Below, piece after piece: positions 15,995 to 25,040 of a stretch of 64,000 nucleotides of DNA. The DNA is taken from contig JANWWL010000006.1 in NCBI GenBank assembly GCA_025056155.1, forward strand, positions 124,001 through 188,000, given 5' to 3'. The translations under genes and the position numbers were made by a program. The number at the start of each line of letters is the position of its first letter. Position 1 is the stretch's first letter. This DNA comes from Sphingomonadaceae bacterium (GTDB taxonomy: Bacteria; Pseudomonadota; Alphaproteobacteria; Sphingomonadales; Sphingomonadaceae). Below the pieces are notes generated by a model. It searched no databases and was not told where the DNA came from. It was given only the letters and a program-made list of their open reading frames with translations.

Positions 15995-17215
15995 TCAGGC
16001 CGCGGTTGCCCGGATCTGCGCCCGGGCCACCGGGGGTGCGTCCACCACGCCATCCAGCCAGTCGAACAGCACCTGCTGGAGCAGCGGGAAATTGCCGAGC
16101 TGGCAGTGCGCGTCCGCCCCCCTCTTCGGCCGCGAACAGGCGGAAGGCCTTGGGCGCGGACACCCGGTCGTGGAACGGGCGCGCCTGGCGAAGCCGCTCG
16201 GCCGATTTGGCCGCCCCCACGAGCGTCGGCGTGGGGCAGCGGATCGCCTCCACCCGGTCGATGCGGGCTTCGCGCGCCTTGGCAAGCGCGGCATCGAGGT
16301 CGGGCACGCCCGCCTGCCAGCAGAGCTTCTCAAGCGCGATCGCCACCAGCGGCCGGCGCCGCACCGCGCGCATCAGGAGCGAGCGCAGGGCCGAGGACTT
16401 GCGGAAGGCGGCCGGCACTTCCGCGGTGGCCAAGGCGTGAAAGTCGAGGATGGGGGGCGGAGGCCGCCACCTCGACGCCGCGGGCCACCGCCCGGCAGAC
16501 CATGTAGCCGCCGCTCATGCCGAAGAGGACCAGCCGCTCGGCCGGAGTGCCGTGCCGGGTACGCAGATGGTCGACGACCGCGCCAATCGGCACCTGGCTG
16601 TCGGGCCGGAAGTGGAGACCGGCGAAGGGGGTGGGGCCCTGGCCCGGCAGGTCGACCATCACCACCCGCCAGCCGCGGCGGACCCCGGCCGCCCCGGTCC
16701 AGAACCAGAGTTCCTCAGCGCAGGCCTCACCGCCCCCGATCGTGAGGAGGGTGGGCGTCGCCGACTCGACCGTCGGCGGTTCCGCCACATAGCCGGGCCG
16801 GGCCTTCCCCTCGAAGGGCACCGCGATCGGCCGCATGGGCGCATCCTCGCGGGCCATGCCCGCCCGGAAGGCCGCCCGGGCGCGATCCCAGCTGTCCTTA
16901 AGGCGGAGGTCGGAGGGGGCGAGGAAAACGGCGGCCGTCTGCCGATAGGTGAAGGCGCGCCGCCAGGCCTCGCGCGTCCCGACCCGGCCCGCCTGCCGCG
17001 CCACGGCCTCGACCCGTTCGGCAAGGTCCGACCAGGCGCGATACCAGGATTGGGGGGTCGCCTTCGCGGATGCGGCCGGCCGTGGCCCAGACTTCGCCCA
17101 AGGCCGCACCACCCTCCCCCTGATGGGCGAGCGCCCAGCCCAGGTAGAAGTCCATGTCTGCGTTGCGGAACTTGAGGCGATGGCGCCGCCGCTGCCAAAG
17201 CTCGTTCTGGGCCAT
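15995..17215 (-). pseudogene. alpha/beta hydrolase, broken by three +1 frameshifts
   Basis: The reading continues across three frames as one alpha/beta hydrolase of about 405 residues. It starts MAQNELWQRRRHRLKFRN at 17215, carries the nucleophile elbow GMSGG near 16520, and ends LGNFPLLQQVLFDWLDGVV... at 15995. Each frame change falls on a run of six G/C: 17052-17057, 16452-16457 and 16118-16123. Removing one base from each run restores continuous family-like sequence (GDPQSWYRAW; ASAPILDFHAL; AEEGADAHCQL). The fold and length fit the sphingomonad alpha/beta hydrolases with an N-terminal helical domain. As written, no full-length product can be made. Confidence 0.85.
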
Positions 17216-17358
17216 CGCCCCCTCCCGGGCCGCGTGAGATGGCCGAGGAGACACCGTGGGGCGCTGCGGGTCAAGCCGAGTTAGACGTCGGGAGGCGCGG
17301 TTTGCGTCATGCCCGATGCCGGCTGCGGGAACGGCAGCCGTGAAGTTCCCCGCTCCGG

Positions 17359-17435
17359 TGGCGCACCCGAGAGGATTCGAACCTCTGGCCTCTGCCTTCG
17401 GAGGGCAACGCTCTATCCAGCTGAGCTACGGGTGC
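17359..17435 (-). tRNA. tRNA-Arg (anticodon CCG)
   Basis: The 77-base minus-strand sequence folds as a cloverleaf. The 7-bp acceptor is GCACCCG/CGGGTGC, the D-arm contains AGCTCAGCTGGATAGAGC, the anticodon loop is CTCCGAA (anticodon CCG, reading CGG), the T-arm contains GGTTCGAATCC, the discriminator base is G, and the 3' CCA is encoded (17359-17361). It lies between the hydrolase pseudogene and the L,D-transpeptidase gene, a common sphingomonad arrangement. No integrated element abuts it. Confidence 0.96.
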
Positions 17436-17469
17436 GTCGGCACCGACCTGCGTTCAAGGGCGGCGGAAG

Positions 17470-17982
17470 TCAACCGGCCGGGGCGTGCACCGTAATCGCC
17501 AGGCCCGGCTCGAGCCGGGGCAGCAGCGCTTCGAGCACCTCCCGGGCGCAGGCGATGCAGCCTTCGGTGGGGGCCCCGTCGGGGGCCATCACGTGCCAAA
17601 AGATAGCACTGCCCCGCCCCGGAACCACCGGGTCGTCGTTCCAGCCCAGCACGATCACAAGGTCGTAGAGCCCGTCGGCGCGCCAAAGGCGCTCGGCGCG
17701 GAACGGGTGGGGCAAGGTGATCGGCCGATTGTAGCAGGGGTCGGCGGGATCGTCGCTCCAGCCGTCGGTGGGCCTGAGCCAGCGCCAGGGCAGGCGCGTG
17801 TCGGGTGCGGCCATGCGATCCGGGCGCAGCAGCAGGGCCCGAAGCGGCAGCCGGCCGGCCGGCGTCGCCCCGTCACCCTCGCGCTTGTTGCGGGCCGGCA
17901 CCACCCCTGCGCGGCCAACGGCCACGGGGAAGTGCCCGCCGAACGCGTGCAAGCGTCCGTCGGCCACGACGAGATCCGTCAC
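17470..17982 (-). CDS. L,D-transpeptidase (YkuD) family protein
   Basis: A 170-residue YkuD-domain protein; the family forms 3-3 peptidoglycan cross-links or attaches proteins to the wall through a catalytic Cys. The active-site block [19 protein letters not shown] has the family's H...TxGC pattern. [15 protein letters not shown] and [12 protein letters not shown] are also typical. GTG 17982 overlaps the ribA stop (GTGA). No signal peptide is visible from this start, so how it reaches the periplasm is unclear; this is common among short sphingomonad homologues. Confidence 0.85.
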   Translation of the reverse strand: MTDLVVADGRLHAFGGHFPVAVGRAGVVPARNKREGDGATPAGRLPLRALLLRPDRMAAPDTRLPWRWLRPTDGWSDDPADPCYNRPITLPHPFRAERLWRADGLYDLVIVLGWNDDPVVPGRGSAIFWHVMAPDGAPTEGCIACAREVLEALLPRLEPGLAITVHAPAG

Positions 17983-19058
17983 AGCCGGTGGCCCTGGCGG
18001 TCGCGCTTGGTGGCGAGATAGCGAGCGTTGTGGGGGTTGGTCGGGGCCACCAGCGGCACCACCCCTTCGACCGCGATGCCGGCCTGCTGCAGCGCCTGCG
18101 GCTTGGCGGGGTTGTTGGTGAGCAGGCGGACGCGGTCCACGCCCAACAGGCGCAGCATGGCCGCGGCCAGGTCGAAGTCGCGCTCTTCGGCTGCGAAGCC
18201 CAGCCGCTCGTTCGCATCGACGGTATCGAAGCCTTGGTCCTGCAGGGCGTAGGCGCGAAGCTTGTTCAGAAGGCCGATGCCGCGGCCCTCCTGCTGCAGG
18301 TAGAGGAGGATGCCGCCCTCGCGCCCCAGGCGGGCCACCGCGGCGCGCAGCTGCGGCCCGCAATCGCACCTGAGACTGCCCAGCACGTCCCCCGTAAGGC
18401 ATGCCGAATGCAGCCGCACGAGGGGCACGGGGCCTGGTGCACCGATGATCAGGGCCAGATGCTCCGGTCCACCGTCGTCGGCGCGGAAGGCGACGACCTG
18501 GGCCTCCTCGGCCCCCTCGAGCGGCAGGGTGGCGCGCGTGACGATCGCCAAGCGCCGCACGCGCCGCCACGCCAGGATGGCCTGGGCGTCGGCCTCCAGC
18601 CGGCCGGGCGTGGGGGCGCGATCCTCCACCGCCAGCGCTGCCGGAAGCAGGCGGGCCCGCTTGAGGAGCGCCAGCGCCGCCTTGGCCGCCCGGCACCAGG
18701 GCCCCGGCGAGCGCGTGGGAAAGGGGCCTTTCAACGGATGGTCGAGGTCGGTTGCGGGGTCGGCGGCCGAGCGGCAGGCCACGACGTCGAGCCACGGTGC
18801 GGGCGCCACCATCACCACTTCGGCCCCGGCCGCCGCCCGCTGGTTCAGAAGGTGAAGGGTGGCCGCGCGCTCGGGCGTCAGAAGCAGGTGGACCGGCCCC
18901 TGCGCTTCGAGCCGGGCCAGGCTTGCCGGCGTGGCGAGCTCGGCGGCCAGCACCGAGAGGGCCTGCGGCGGGTCGAGGACGCGCACGATTTCGCCACGGC
19001 GCAAGTCGTCAACCGCGCGGGCCAGCGCCAGGTCGGACGTGGGATCGGCCGTGCTCAC
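17979..19058 (-). CDS. ribA: GTP cyclohydrolase II with degenerate RibB-like N-domain
   Basis: A 359-residue riboflavin enzyme that converts GTP to the first pyrimidine intermediate. The C-terminal RibA domain (from about residue 150) has the zinc ligands in HSACLTGDVLGSLRCDCGPQL, then LQQEGRGIGLLNKLRAYALQD and RLLTNNPAK. The first 150 residues resemble a DHBP-synthase fold lacking clear catalytic residues, as in other sphingomonad RibA proteins, so length is well above a single-domain RibA (about 200). GTG 19058 overlaps the xth stop (GTGA). It is co-directional with xth and the L,D-transpeptidase. Confidence 0.92.
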   Translation of the reverse strand: MSTADPTSDLALARAVDDLRRGEIVRVLDPPQALSVLAAELATPASLARLEAQGPVHLLLTPERAATLHLLNQRAAAGAEVVMVAPAPWLDVVACRSAADPATDLDHPLKGPFPTRSPGPWCRAAKAALALLKRARLLPAALAVEDRAPTPGRLEADAQAILAWRRVRRLAIVTRATLPLEGAEEAQVVAFRADDGGPEHLALIIGAPGPVPLVRLHSACLTGDVLGSLRCDCGPQLRAAVARLGREGGILLYLQQEGRGIGLLNKLRAYALQDQGFDTVDANERLGFAAEERDFDLAAAMLRLLGVDRVRLLTNNPAKPQALQQAGIAVEGVVPLVAPTNPHNARYLATKRDRQGHRL

Positions 19059-19843
19059 AGGTCGAAGGTCGCGATCACCGGCACGTGGTCCGACGGACGC
19101 TCCCAGCCGCGCGCCTCCCGCAGCGTCTCGACCCCCAGTGCGGTGGCGGCCAGGGCGGGCGAGCACCACACGTGATCGAGGCGCCGCCCGCGGTCGGAAG
19201 CCGCCCAGTCGCGCGCCCGGTAGCTCCACCAGGTGTAGAGCCGCTGCGGCGCCGGGACGAATCGACGGGCCAGGTCGACCCACCCGTGGCTCGCGCGCAA
19301 GGTTTCGAGCGCGTCGACCTCGACGGGGGTGTGCGAGACGACCTCGAGGAGGGCCTCGTGATCCCACACATCTTCCGGCAGCGGCGCGATGTTCAGGTCG
19401 CCCACCAGGATCGCGGGCTCGGTCTGGCGGGCCGACCAGTCGGTCATGCGCGCCAGGAAGTCGAGCTTCTGGCCGAACTTGGGGTTGAGCATCGGGTCGG
19501 GCACGTCGCCGCCGGCCGGCACGTAGACGTTGTGCAGCACGACACCCGAGGGAAGGCGCACGGCCAGGTGCCGGGCCTCGCCATTGGCCTGCCAGTCCTC
19601 GCGCCCCACCTCCTCAATCGGCGTTCGCGAGGCGATCGCCACGCCGTGGTGCATCCGCTGCCCGTGGACGACAAGATGGGGGAAGCCCAGGCGGCGGAAC
19701 AGGTTGGCCGGAAACTCGGCGTTGGCGCACTTCGTCTCTTGAAGGCACAGGATGTCGATCGGGCGCGAGGCGACCAGGCGCTCGAGAAGAGGCGCGCGCA
19801 CGCGCACGCCGTTCACGTTGAGGGTGGCGATCCTCAGGGCCAT
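19055..19843 (-). CDS. xth: exodeoxyribonuclease III
   Basis: A 262-residue AP endonuclease/3'-exonuclease of the EEP superfamily, acting in base-excision repair. The motifs are in order: ATLNVNGVR near residue 6, LCLQETKC near 33, VYVPAGGD near 105, LVGDLNIAP near 147, LDHVWCS near 228 and the terminal PSDHVPVIATFDL. ATG 19843 opens at MALRIATLN. Its stop overlaps the ribA start. The gap to lolA upstream holds a large palindrome. Confidence 0.94.
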   Translation of the reverse strand: MALRIATLNVNGVRVRAPLLERLVASRPIDILCLQETKCANAEFPANLFRRLGFPHLVVHGQRMHHGVAIASRTPIEEVGREDWQANGEARHLAVRLPSGVVLHNVYVPAGGDVPDPMLNPKFGQKLDFLARMTDWSARQTEPAILVGDLNIAPLPEDVWDHEALLEVVSHTPVEVDALETLRASHGWVDLARRFVPAPQRLYTWWSYRARDWAASDRGRRLDHVWCSPALAATALGVETLREARGWERPSDHVPVIATFDL

Positions 19844-19884
19844 GCCGGCGTTTCCATGGGGGTTGGGGTGGGCGCCGGCAAGGG

Positions 19885-19940
19885 CGAACGCATTGGCCCC
19901 CGCTCCGGGGGCTGGGAGCGGGGGCCGGTTTATGCGTTCG
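19885..19940. repeat. 56-base bipartite palindrome between lolA and xth
   Basis: Outer 8-base arms CGAACGCA (19885-19892) and TGCGTTCG (19933-19940) enclose a small internal loop. Inside it are perfect 12-base arms GGCCCCCGCTCC (19895-19906) and GGAGCGGGGGCC (19915-19926) with an 8-base loop. The structure would form an exceptionally stable RNA or DNA hairpin. It lies in the 244-bp gap between lolA and xth (19844-20087), which has no gene. It could be a terminator, a processing site, or one copy of a dispersed repeat; I saw no second copy in the window. Confidence 0.6.
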
Positions 19941-20087
19941 TCACGCAAGGGAGTGGTGGGCGGGTAACAGGGGGCAAAACCCCGCCTCGACCCCTCCAGT
20001 CTCCTGATTACTTGGGTGAAGCTTGCGGCGGGCTGAACGGGAGGGGTGTTCCGGTTCCGTCGAGCGGGTTCCGCAACCAGGCCGCCC

Positions 20088-20711
20088 TCAGGCCGGCGCC
20101 CCGGGGCGCGCTGGGCGCGGCCGTGGATCGGCGAAGCGGAAGACCGAATCCGCCACCTCGACGTTCCAGCGCAGATCCCTGAGCTCCACCACCGTGAGAT
20201 TGTTCTGCGCATCGATCACGCGCCAGCCCAGAAGGCTCAGGCCGGCAGGCGCGGTCGAATCGGGCCGGAAGAGGATCAGCACCCGGCCGAGATCGGGCCG
20301 CTTGGGATCGTGGGCTTCTACCGGGATGGCGCCGGGCACGGGCGAGCGCTCGGGTGGCAGCACGCGGGCGATCCTCGACAGGGGAGCCGACGAATCGAGG
20401 AGGACGGCCAGCGGCGTGTCGCGGACGGGCCATTGCGAGACCTGCCGGACCCGATAGTCCACGAAGATCAGGCGGCGGCCGTCGGCCACGACCAGGATCG
20501 AGCTCCTGGGGCCGTAGTCGAATCGCACCCGCCCCGGTCGCTTGAGCGTCATCGTGCCCTCGACCGTTCGGCCGTCGGGGCCCGTCTGGCGGAAGGTGGC
20601 GACCAGCGTCCGCGTAGCCTGCAACGCCCGCCCGATGTCGGCCAGCTCGGTGGCCGCGGCCGGGGGCGCCACCAGCACCGACAGGACGCCAAGCCGCATC
20701 AGGTCGCGCAT
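20088..20711 (-). CDS. lolA: LolA-like outer-membrane lipoprotein carrier
   Basis: A 207-residue periplasmic protein with a signal peptide (MRDLMRLGVLSVLVAPPAAA). The mature part fits LolA-related carriers: LVATFRQTGPDGRTVEGTMT near residue 36, then KRPGRVRFDYGPRSSILVVADGRR and repeated beta-strands through VADSVFRFADP at the end. LolA shuttles lipoproteins from the LolCDE transporter to the outer membrane. ATG 20711 has TGGAGG just upstream. The order lolA-xth-ribA is conserved in sphingomonads and supports the call over generic DUF proteins. Confidence 0.85.
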   Translation of the reverse strand: MRDLMRLGVLSVLVAPPAAATELADIGRALQATRTLVATFRQTGPDGRTVEGTMTLKRPGRVRFDYGPRSSILVVADGRRLIFVDYRVRQVSQWPVRDTPLAVLLDSSAPLSRIARVLPPERSPVPGAIPVEAHDPKRPDLGRVLILFRPDSTAPAGLSLLGWRVIDAQNNLTVVELRDLRWNVEVADSVFRFADPRPRPARPGAPA

Positions 20712-20721
20712 GGGCCTCCAG

Positions 20722-21426
20722 TCAAGCCGGCGGACTGAGCGAGCGCTGAACGCGGGAAGCGAGCTCCCCGAGGGCCCCGATCAGCTCGGCCATGTGGGCG
20801 ATGCTGGCGTCGGGCCCCAGCGGTTCGACCGGGTCGTCGAGATAGCCGAAGGCCGCCAGCACGAAGCGAACACCGGCCGCGCGGGCCGTCGCCAGGTCCA
20901 CGGCCGTATCGCCCACGAACACCGCGTCCGCCGGGCTGCCGCCCGCGGCCTCGATGGCGGCCCACAGGTGCCGTGGGTCGGGTTTGCGGAAGGGCCGGCT
21001 GTCGGCCCCGAGCACGGCGGCGAAGCGTCCCGTCCACCCGAGCTTGGCCAGCAGCGCGTGCGTGAGGGCTTCGGGCTTGTTGGTGCAGACGGCGAGCCGG
21101 CGCCCGGCCGCGGCCAGCCGGTCGAGCGTGGGCTCGACCCCCGGGAACGGACGGCTAAGCCGGGCGATGTGGGCGCGATAGTGGTCGAGGAAGGGATCAA
21201 GCCCCGCCTCCACGAGCTCGGGCGACGCCCCGCCCGTGGTTGCCAGCCCCCGTTCGAGCAAGGCCCGCGCCCCTCGGCCCACCATGGTGCGCACCGACGC
21301 CGGCGCCACGGGCGGACGGCCGAGCACCGCGAGCGCGTGGTTGAGGGCCGCGGCCAGGTCGGGCGCGGTGTCGACGAGCGTTCCGTCGAGGTCGAAGACG
21401 ACCGTCGTGGGCCAGGCGGACCCCAT
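20722..21426 (-). CDS. gph: HAD hydrolase, phosphoglycolate phosphatase type
   Basis: A 234-residue HAD-IA phosphatase. Motif I FDLDGTLVDTAPDLAAALNHAL is near residue 11, motif II VCTNKPEAL near 113, the conserved Lys in FRKPDPRHLW near 147 and motif IV FVGDTAVDLATARAAG near 167. TAPDLAAALN and CTNKP are the pattern of Gph, which clears 2-phosphoglycolate from damaged DNA ends. It is divergent from glmU with 88 bp between starts. The stop lies 10 bp from the lolA start, so the two are probably cotranscribed. Confidence 0.85.
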   Translation of the reverse strand: MGSAWPTTVVFDLDGTLVDTAPDLAAALNHALAVLGRPPVAPASVRTMVGRGARALLERGLATTGGASPELVEAGLDPFLDHYRAHIARLSRPFPGVEPTLDRLAAAGRRLAVCTNKPEALTHALLAKLGWTGRFAAVLGADSRPFRKPDPRHLWAAIEAAGGSPADAVFVGDTAVDLATARAAGVRFVLAAFGYLDDPVEPLGPDASIAHMAELIGALGELASRVQRSLSPPA

Positions 21427-21514
21427 GGGGCGCCCTTAGCGCAGCCCGGGCGTGCCGGCCCAAGCCCGCCAAGGCGCTTTTCTCTGCCAGACCGCTGTGG
21501 CAGGGCGCCGCACG

Positions 21515-22852
21515 ATGTCCGCCCGCCCCCTGGCCGTGGTGATCCTGGCCGCCGGTCGGGGAACGCGCATGCGCTCAAATCTGCCCAAGGTGCTGCATCC
21601 GGTGGGCGGGCGGCCGATGATCCACCACGTGCTCGATGCCGTGGCCGCCCTCGGCCCCCGCCGCACCGTGCTGGTGGTGGGCGCCGGATCCGAGGCCGTG
21701 GCTCGGTCGGCCGCACCTTGGGGCGCCACGACCGTCGTTCAGGACCCCCCGCTGGGAACCGCCCACGCCGTGGCCCAAGCGGCCCCGGCCCTTGAAGGCT
21801 TCGAGGGTGACGTCCTTATCCTGTTCGGCGACTGCCCGCTCGTGCGCTCCGAAACCCTGAGGCGGCTGCACGCCTGCCTGGACGATGGCCCGGCGATCGG
21901 CGTGCTGGCCTTCCGCCCGGCCGAACCCGGCGCCTATGGCCGCATCCTGCTCGATGCCGAGGGCCGGGTCGAGCGGATCGTCGAGGCGCGAGATGCCACC
22001 GAGGCCGAACGGTCGGTCGGCCTGTGCAACGCGGGACCCATGATCGTGCGCAGCTCCGAGCTGTGGGCGCTGCTTGCGGCGGTGGGCGACGCGAACGCCG
22101 CCCGGGAGCACTATCTGCCCGACATCGTGGCGATCGGGCGAGCGCGCGGCCTTGGCGCGCAGGTCTGGGAGGCGCCCGAAGCCGAGGTGCTGGGCGTGAA
22201 CGACCGGGCGGACCTGGCCCGCGCCGAGGCGGCCTTTCAGCATCGGCGGCGCGCCGAGCTCATGGCCTTAGGGGTGACGCTGCTTGCGCCCGAGACGGTG
22301 TTCCTGGCCTTCGACACCCGCATCGGACGCGACAGCGTGGTCGAGCCCTTCGTGGTGTTCGGCCCCGGCGTGGAGGTCGGAGAGCGCGTGACGATCCGCG
22401 CCCACAGCCACCTGGAAGGTGCGCGGGTCGCGGCGGGAGCGGTGGTCGGGCCCTTCGCACGGCTGCGCCCCGGCGCCGACCTGGGGGAAGGCGTGCACGT
22501 GGGCAATTTCGTGGAGGTGAAGGCCTCGCGCCTGGGGGCCGGGGCCAAGGCGAACCACCTCGCCTACATCGGCGATGCCGAGGTGGGCGCCCGAGCCAAC
22601 ATCGGGGCCGGCACCATCACCTGCAACTACGACGGGTTCGCAAAGCACCGCACCGTGATCGGCGACGGAGCGTTCATCGGCTCCAACAGCGCGCTGGTGG
22701 CGCCCGTGACGGTGGGGGCGGGCGCGATCGTCGGGGCGGGAAGCGTCATCACGCGCGACGTGGCCGAAGGTGCGCTGGCCCTGGGCCGGGCCCCCCAGGT
22801 GGAGAAGCCCCAGGGCGCCACCCGGATCCGGGCGCGCCGGGCGCCGGGCTGA
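21515..22852 (+). CDS. glmU: bifunctional GlcNAc-1-P uridyltransferase/GlcN-1-P acetyltransferase
   Basis: A 445-residue GlmU that makes UDP-GlcNAc for peptidoglycan and LPS. The N-terminal uridyltransferase has VVILAAGRGTRMRSNLPKVLHP (residues 7-28) and later GDCPLVR. The C-terminal left-handed beta-helix acetyltransferase runs from about residue 245, with hexapeptide repeats and FVEVKASRLGAGAKANHLAYIGD and ITCNYDGFAKHRT, the acetyl-CoA site blocks. ATG 21515 precedes the conserved start; the longer frame upstream is not conserved. The stop overlaps glmS by one base (TGATG). Confidence 0.96.
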   Translation: MSARPLAVVILAAGRGTRMRSNLPKVLHPVGGRPMIHHVLDAVAALGPRRTVLVVGAGSEAVARSAAPWGATTVVQDPPLGTAHAVAQAAPALEGFEGDVLILFGDCPLVRSETLRRLHACLDDGPAIGVLAFRPAEPGAYGRILLDAEGRVERIVEARDATEAERSVGLCNAGPMIVRSSELWALLAAVGDANAAREHYLPDIVAIGRARGLGAQVWEAPEAEVLGVNDRADLARAEAAFQHRRRAELMALGVTLLAPETVFLAFDTRIGRDSVVEPFVVFGPGVEVGERVTIRAHSHLEGARVAAGAVVGPFARLRPGADLGEGVHVGNFVEVKASRLGAGAKANHLAYIGDAEVGARANIGAGTITCNYDGFAKHRTVIGDGAFIGSNSALVAPVTVGAGAIVGAGSVITRDVAEGALALGRAPQVEKPQGATRIRARRAPG

Positions 22853-24675
22853 TGTGCGGCATCGTGGCGATCCTGGGGCGGGGCGACGTGGCCCCTCGCC
22901 TGGTGGAGGGGCTGCGGCGCCTGGAATACCGCGGCTATGATTCCGCGGGCCTGTGCACCTTGAGCAACGGTCGGCTGCTGCGGCGTCGCGCCGAGGGAAA
23001 GCTCAAGAACCTCGAGACGCTCCTGGCCGCCGAGCCGCTACCTGGGGCGGCAGGAATCGCCCACACGCGCTGGGCCACCCACGGCCGGCCGAGCGAGCGC
23101 AACGCCCATCCCCACCTGGGCCGCGGCGTGGCCGTGGTGCACAACGGGATCATCGAGAACTTCCGCGAACTGCGCGCCGAACTCGAGGGCGAGGGGGTCG
23201 TCTTCGAATCCGAGACGGACACGGAGGTAGTGGGCCACCTGGTGGCCCGCGAGCTCGCGCGCGGTGCCGCACCCGAAGCGGCGGTCGCGGCCGCCCTGCC
23301 CCGGCTCCACGGGGCCTTCGCGCTCGCTTTGCTGTTCGAAGCCGATCCCGACCTTCTGGTCGGTGCCCGCCAGGGGGCGCCGCTCACGGTCGGCTTGGGC
23401 GAGGGCGAAGTGTTCCTGGGCTCGGACGCGCTGGCGCTGGCCGGGTGGGCGGAATGGGTGATCCACCTCGAGGACGGCGACTGGGTCATGGCCCGGCGCC
23501 ATGGCGTGACGATCCACGATCGGGACGGACGGCGCGTCAACCGCCCCGTGGTGGCATCGGGGGTGTCGGCGGCCCAGATCGAGAAGGGCGCCTTCCGCCA
23601 CTTCATGGCCAAGGAGATCCACGAACAGCCGCTGGCGGTGGCCCAGACGCTGCAGTCGTACCTCAAACCCCATCGCGGCGAGGTGGCCCTGCCCATGCCC
23701 GACGCCGACCTGGCTTCTGTCCGGCGCGTGACTATCGTGGCCTGCGGCACGAGCTTCTATGCCGGCATGGTGGGCCGTTACTGGATCGAGCGGCTGGCCC
23801 GCGTGCCAGTCGAGGTCGATCTGGCCTCCGAGTTCCGCTATCGCGACCCCGTCCTCGACCCGCACGGGCTCTGCCTGTTCATCAGCCAATCCGGCGAGAC
23901 GGCCGACACGCTGGCGGCGCTCCGCCACGCCAAGGCCGCCGGGCAGCGGGTGGCGGCCATCGTCAACGTGCCCGCCAGCGCCATGGCGCGCGAGGCCGAC
24001 CTGTTGCTGCCCACCCACGCCGGGCCCGAGATCGGCGTGGCCTCCACCAAGGCCTTCACCTGCCAGCTGGCGGTGCTGGCGGTGCTGGCGGCCAACCTGG
24101 CCCGTGCCCAGGGCCGCCTGCCCCGGCCGGCCGAGGAGGACATCGTCCGACACCTCATGGAAGCGCCGGCCGCCCTCAACGCCGCCCTGGCCCAGGAGCC
24201 GGCCATCGCCGCGGTGGCGAACGACCTGGCGCGGGCCCGCGACGTCCTCTTCCTGGGCCGTGGGCCCGACTATCCGCTGGCCCTGGAAGGCGCGCTGAAG
24301 CTCAAGGAGATCAGCTACATCCACGCTGAGGGCTATGCCGCGGGCGAGATGAAGCACGGCCCCATCGCGCTCGTCGACGACGGGGTGCCGGTGATCGTCC
24401 TGGCCGCGCCGGGCCCGGTTCTTCCGAAAACGCTGTCGAACATGCAGGAGGTGCTGGCCCGCGGCGGTCGGGTCATCCTCGTCTCGGACGCCAAGGGCAT
24501 CGCCGCCGCCGGGCCGGGCATCGCCGCGTCGGTCGAGATGCCGGCCGTCCCCGCCCTCATCGCTCCCATGGTCTATGCGGTGGCCGTCCAGCTCCTGGCC
24601 TATCACGTCGCCCTCGCCCGTGGCACCGACGTGGACCAGCCCCGCAATCTCGCCAAGTCGGTCACCGTGGAATGA
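22852..24675 (+). CDS. glmS: glutamine-fructose-6-phosphate aminotransferase
   Basis: A 607-residue GlmS that feeds amino-sugar synthesis. The class II glutaminase domain begins with the catalytic Cys2 (MCGIVAILG), with RRLEYRGYDSAG near 21 and VVHNGIIENFRELR near 95. The two SIS isomerase domains follow (CGTSFYAG near 298, SQSGETADT near 345, SSTKAFTCQ-like near 400), and the terminus HGPIALVD...QPRNLAKSVTVE is standard. Length is normal (609 in E. coli). It is translationally coupled to glmU and overlaps the GFA gene. Confidence 0.96.
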   Translation: MCGIVAILGRGDVAPRLVEGLRRLEYRGYDSAGLCTLSNGRLLRRRAEGKLKNLETLLAAEPLPGAAGIAHTRWATHGRPSERNAHPHLGRGVAVVHNGIIENFRELRAELEGEGVVFESETDTEVVGHLVARELARGAAPEAAVAAALPRLHGAFALALLFEADPDLLVGARQGAPLTVGLGEGEVFLGSDALALAGWAEWVIHLEDGDWVMARRHGVTIHDRDGRRVNRPVVASGVSAAQIEKGAFRHFMAKEIHEQPLAVAQTLQSYLKPHRGEVALPMPDADLASVRRVTIVACGTSFYAGMVGRYWIERLARVPVEVDLASEFRYRDPVLDPHGLCLFISQSGETADTLAALRHAKAAGQRVAAIVNVPASAMAREADLLLPTHAGPEIGVASTKAFTCQLAVLAVLAANLARAQGRLPRPAEEDIVRHLMEAPAALNAALAQEPAIAAVANDLARARDVLFLGRGPDYPLALEGALKLKEISYIHAEGYAAGEMKHGPIALVDDGVPVIVLAAPGPVLPKTLSNMQEVLARGGRVILVSDAKGIAAAGPGIAASVEMPAVPALIAPMVYAVAVQLLAYHVALARGTDVDQPRNLAKSVTVE

Positions 24676-25040
24676 TGCAGGTGGCGGGCGGCTGCCACTG
24701 CCGGGCGATCCGATACGTGGCCGACGTGGACGAAGACGCCCAACTCATCGACTGCAACTGCTCGATCTGCGCCATGGCGGGCTACCTCCACCTGATCGTG
24801 CCCACCCACCGCTTCCGGCTGCTGTCGGGGAAGGAGGCGCTGATCGAGTACCGGTTCGGCACCGGTCGCGCCCGGCACCTCTTCTGCCGGATCTGTGGCA
24901 TCAAGAGCTTCTACCGCCCGCGCTCGCACCCCGACGGCATCAGCCTGAACGCGCGCTGCCTGGACGGCGGGGTTCCGCCGCTGCCCGTGCGGACCTTCGA
25001 CGGACGCAACTGGGAGGCGGCGATTGCCGGCCTGCCGTGA
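24672..25040 (+). CDS. GFA family zinc protein
   Basis: A 122-residue protein of the GFA (glutathione-dependent formaldehyde-activating-like) family. Cysteine clusters GCHCRAIRY (residues 7-15), DCNCSIC (27-33) and FCRICGIKSFY (71-81) form the zinc sites; LIVPTHRFRLLSGKEAL and NARCLDGG are also family features. The formaldehyde role is not established for most members. It starts by ATGA overlap with glmS and ends by GTGA overlap with gor, so it sits inside a four-gene operon next to glutathione reductase. Confidence 0.87.
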   Translation: MMQVAGGCHCRAIRYVADVDEDAQLIDCNCSICAMAGYLHLIVPTHRFRLLSGKEALIEYRFGTGRARHLFCRICGIKSFYRPRSHPDGISLNARCLDGGVPPLPVRTFDGRNWEAAIAGLP

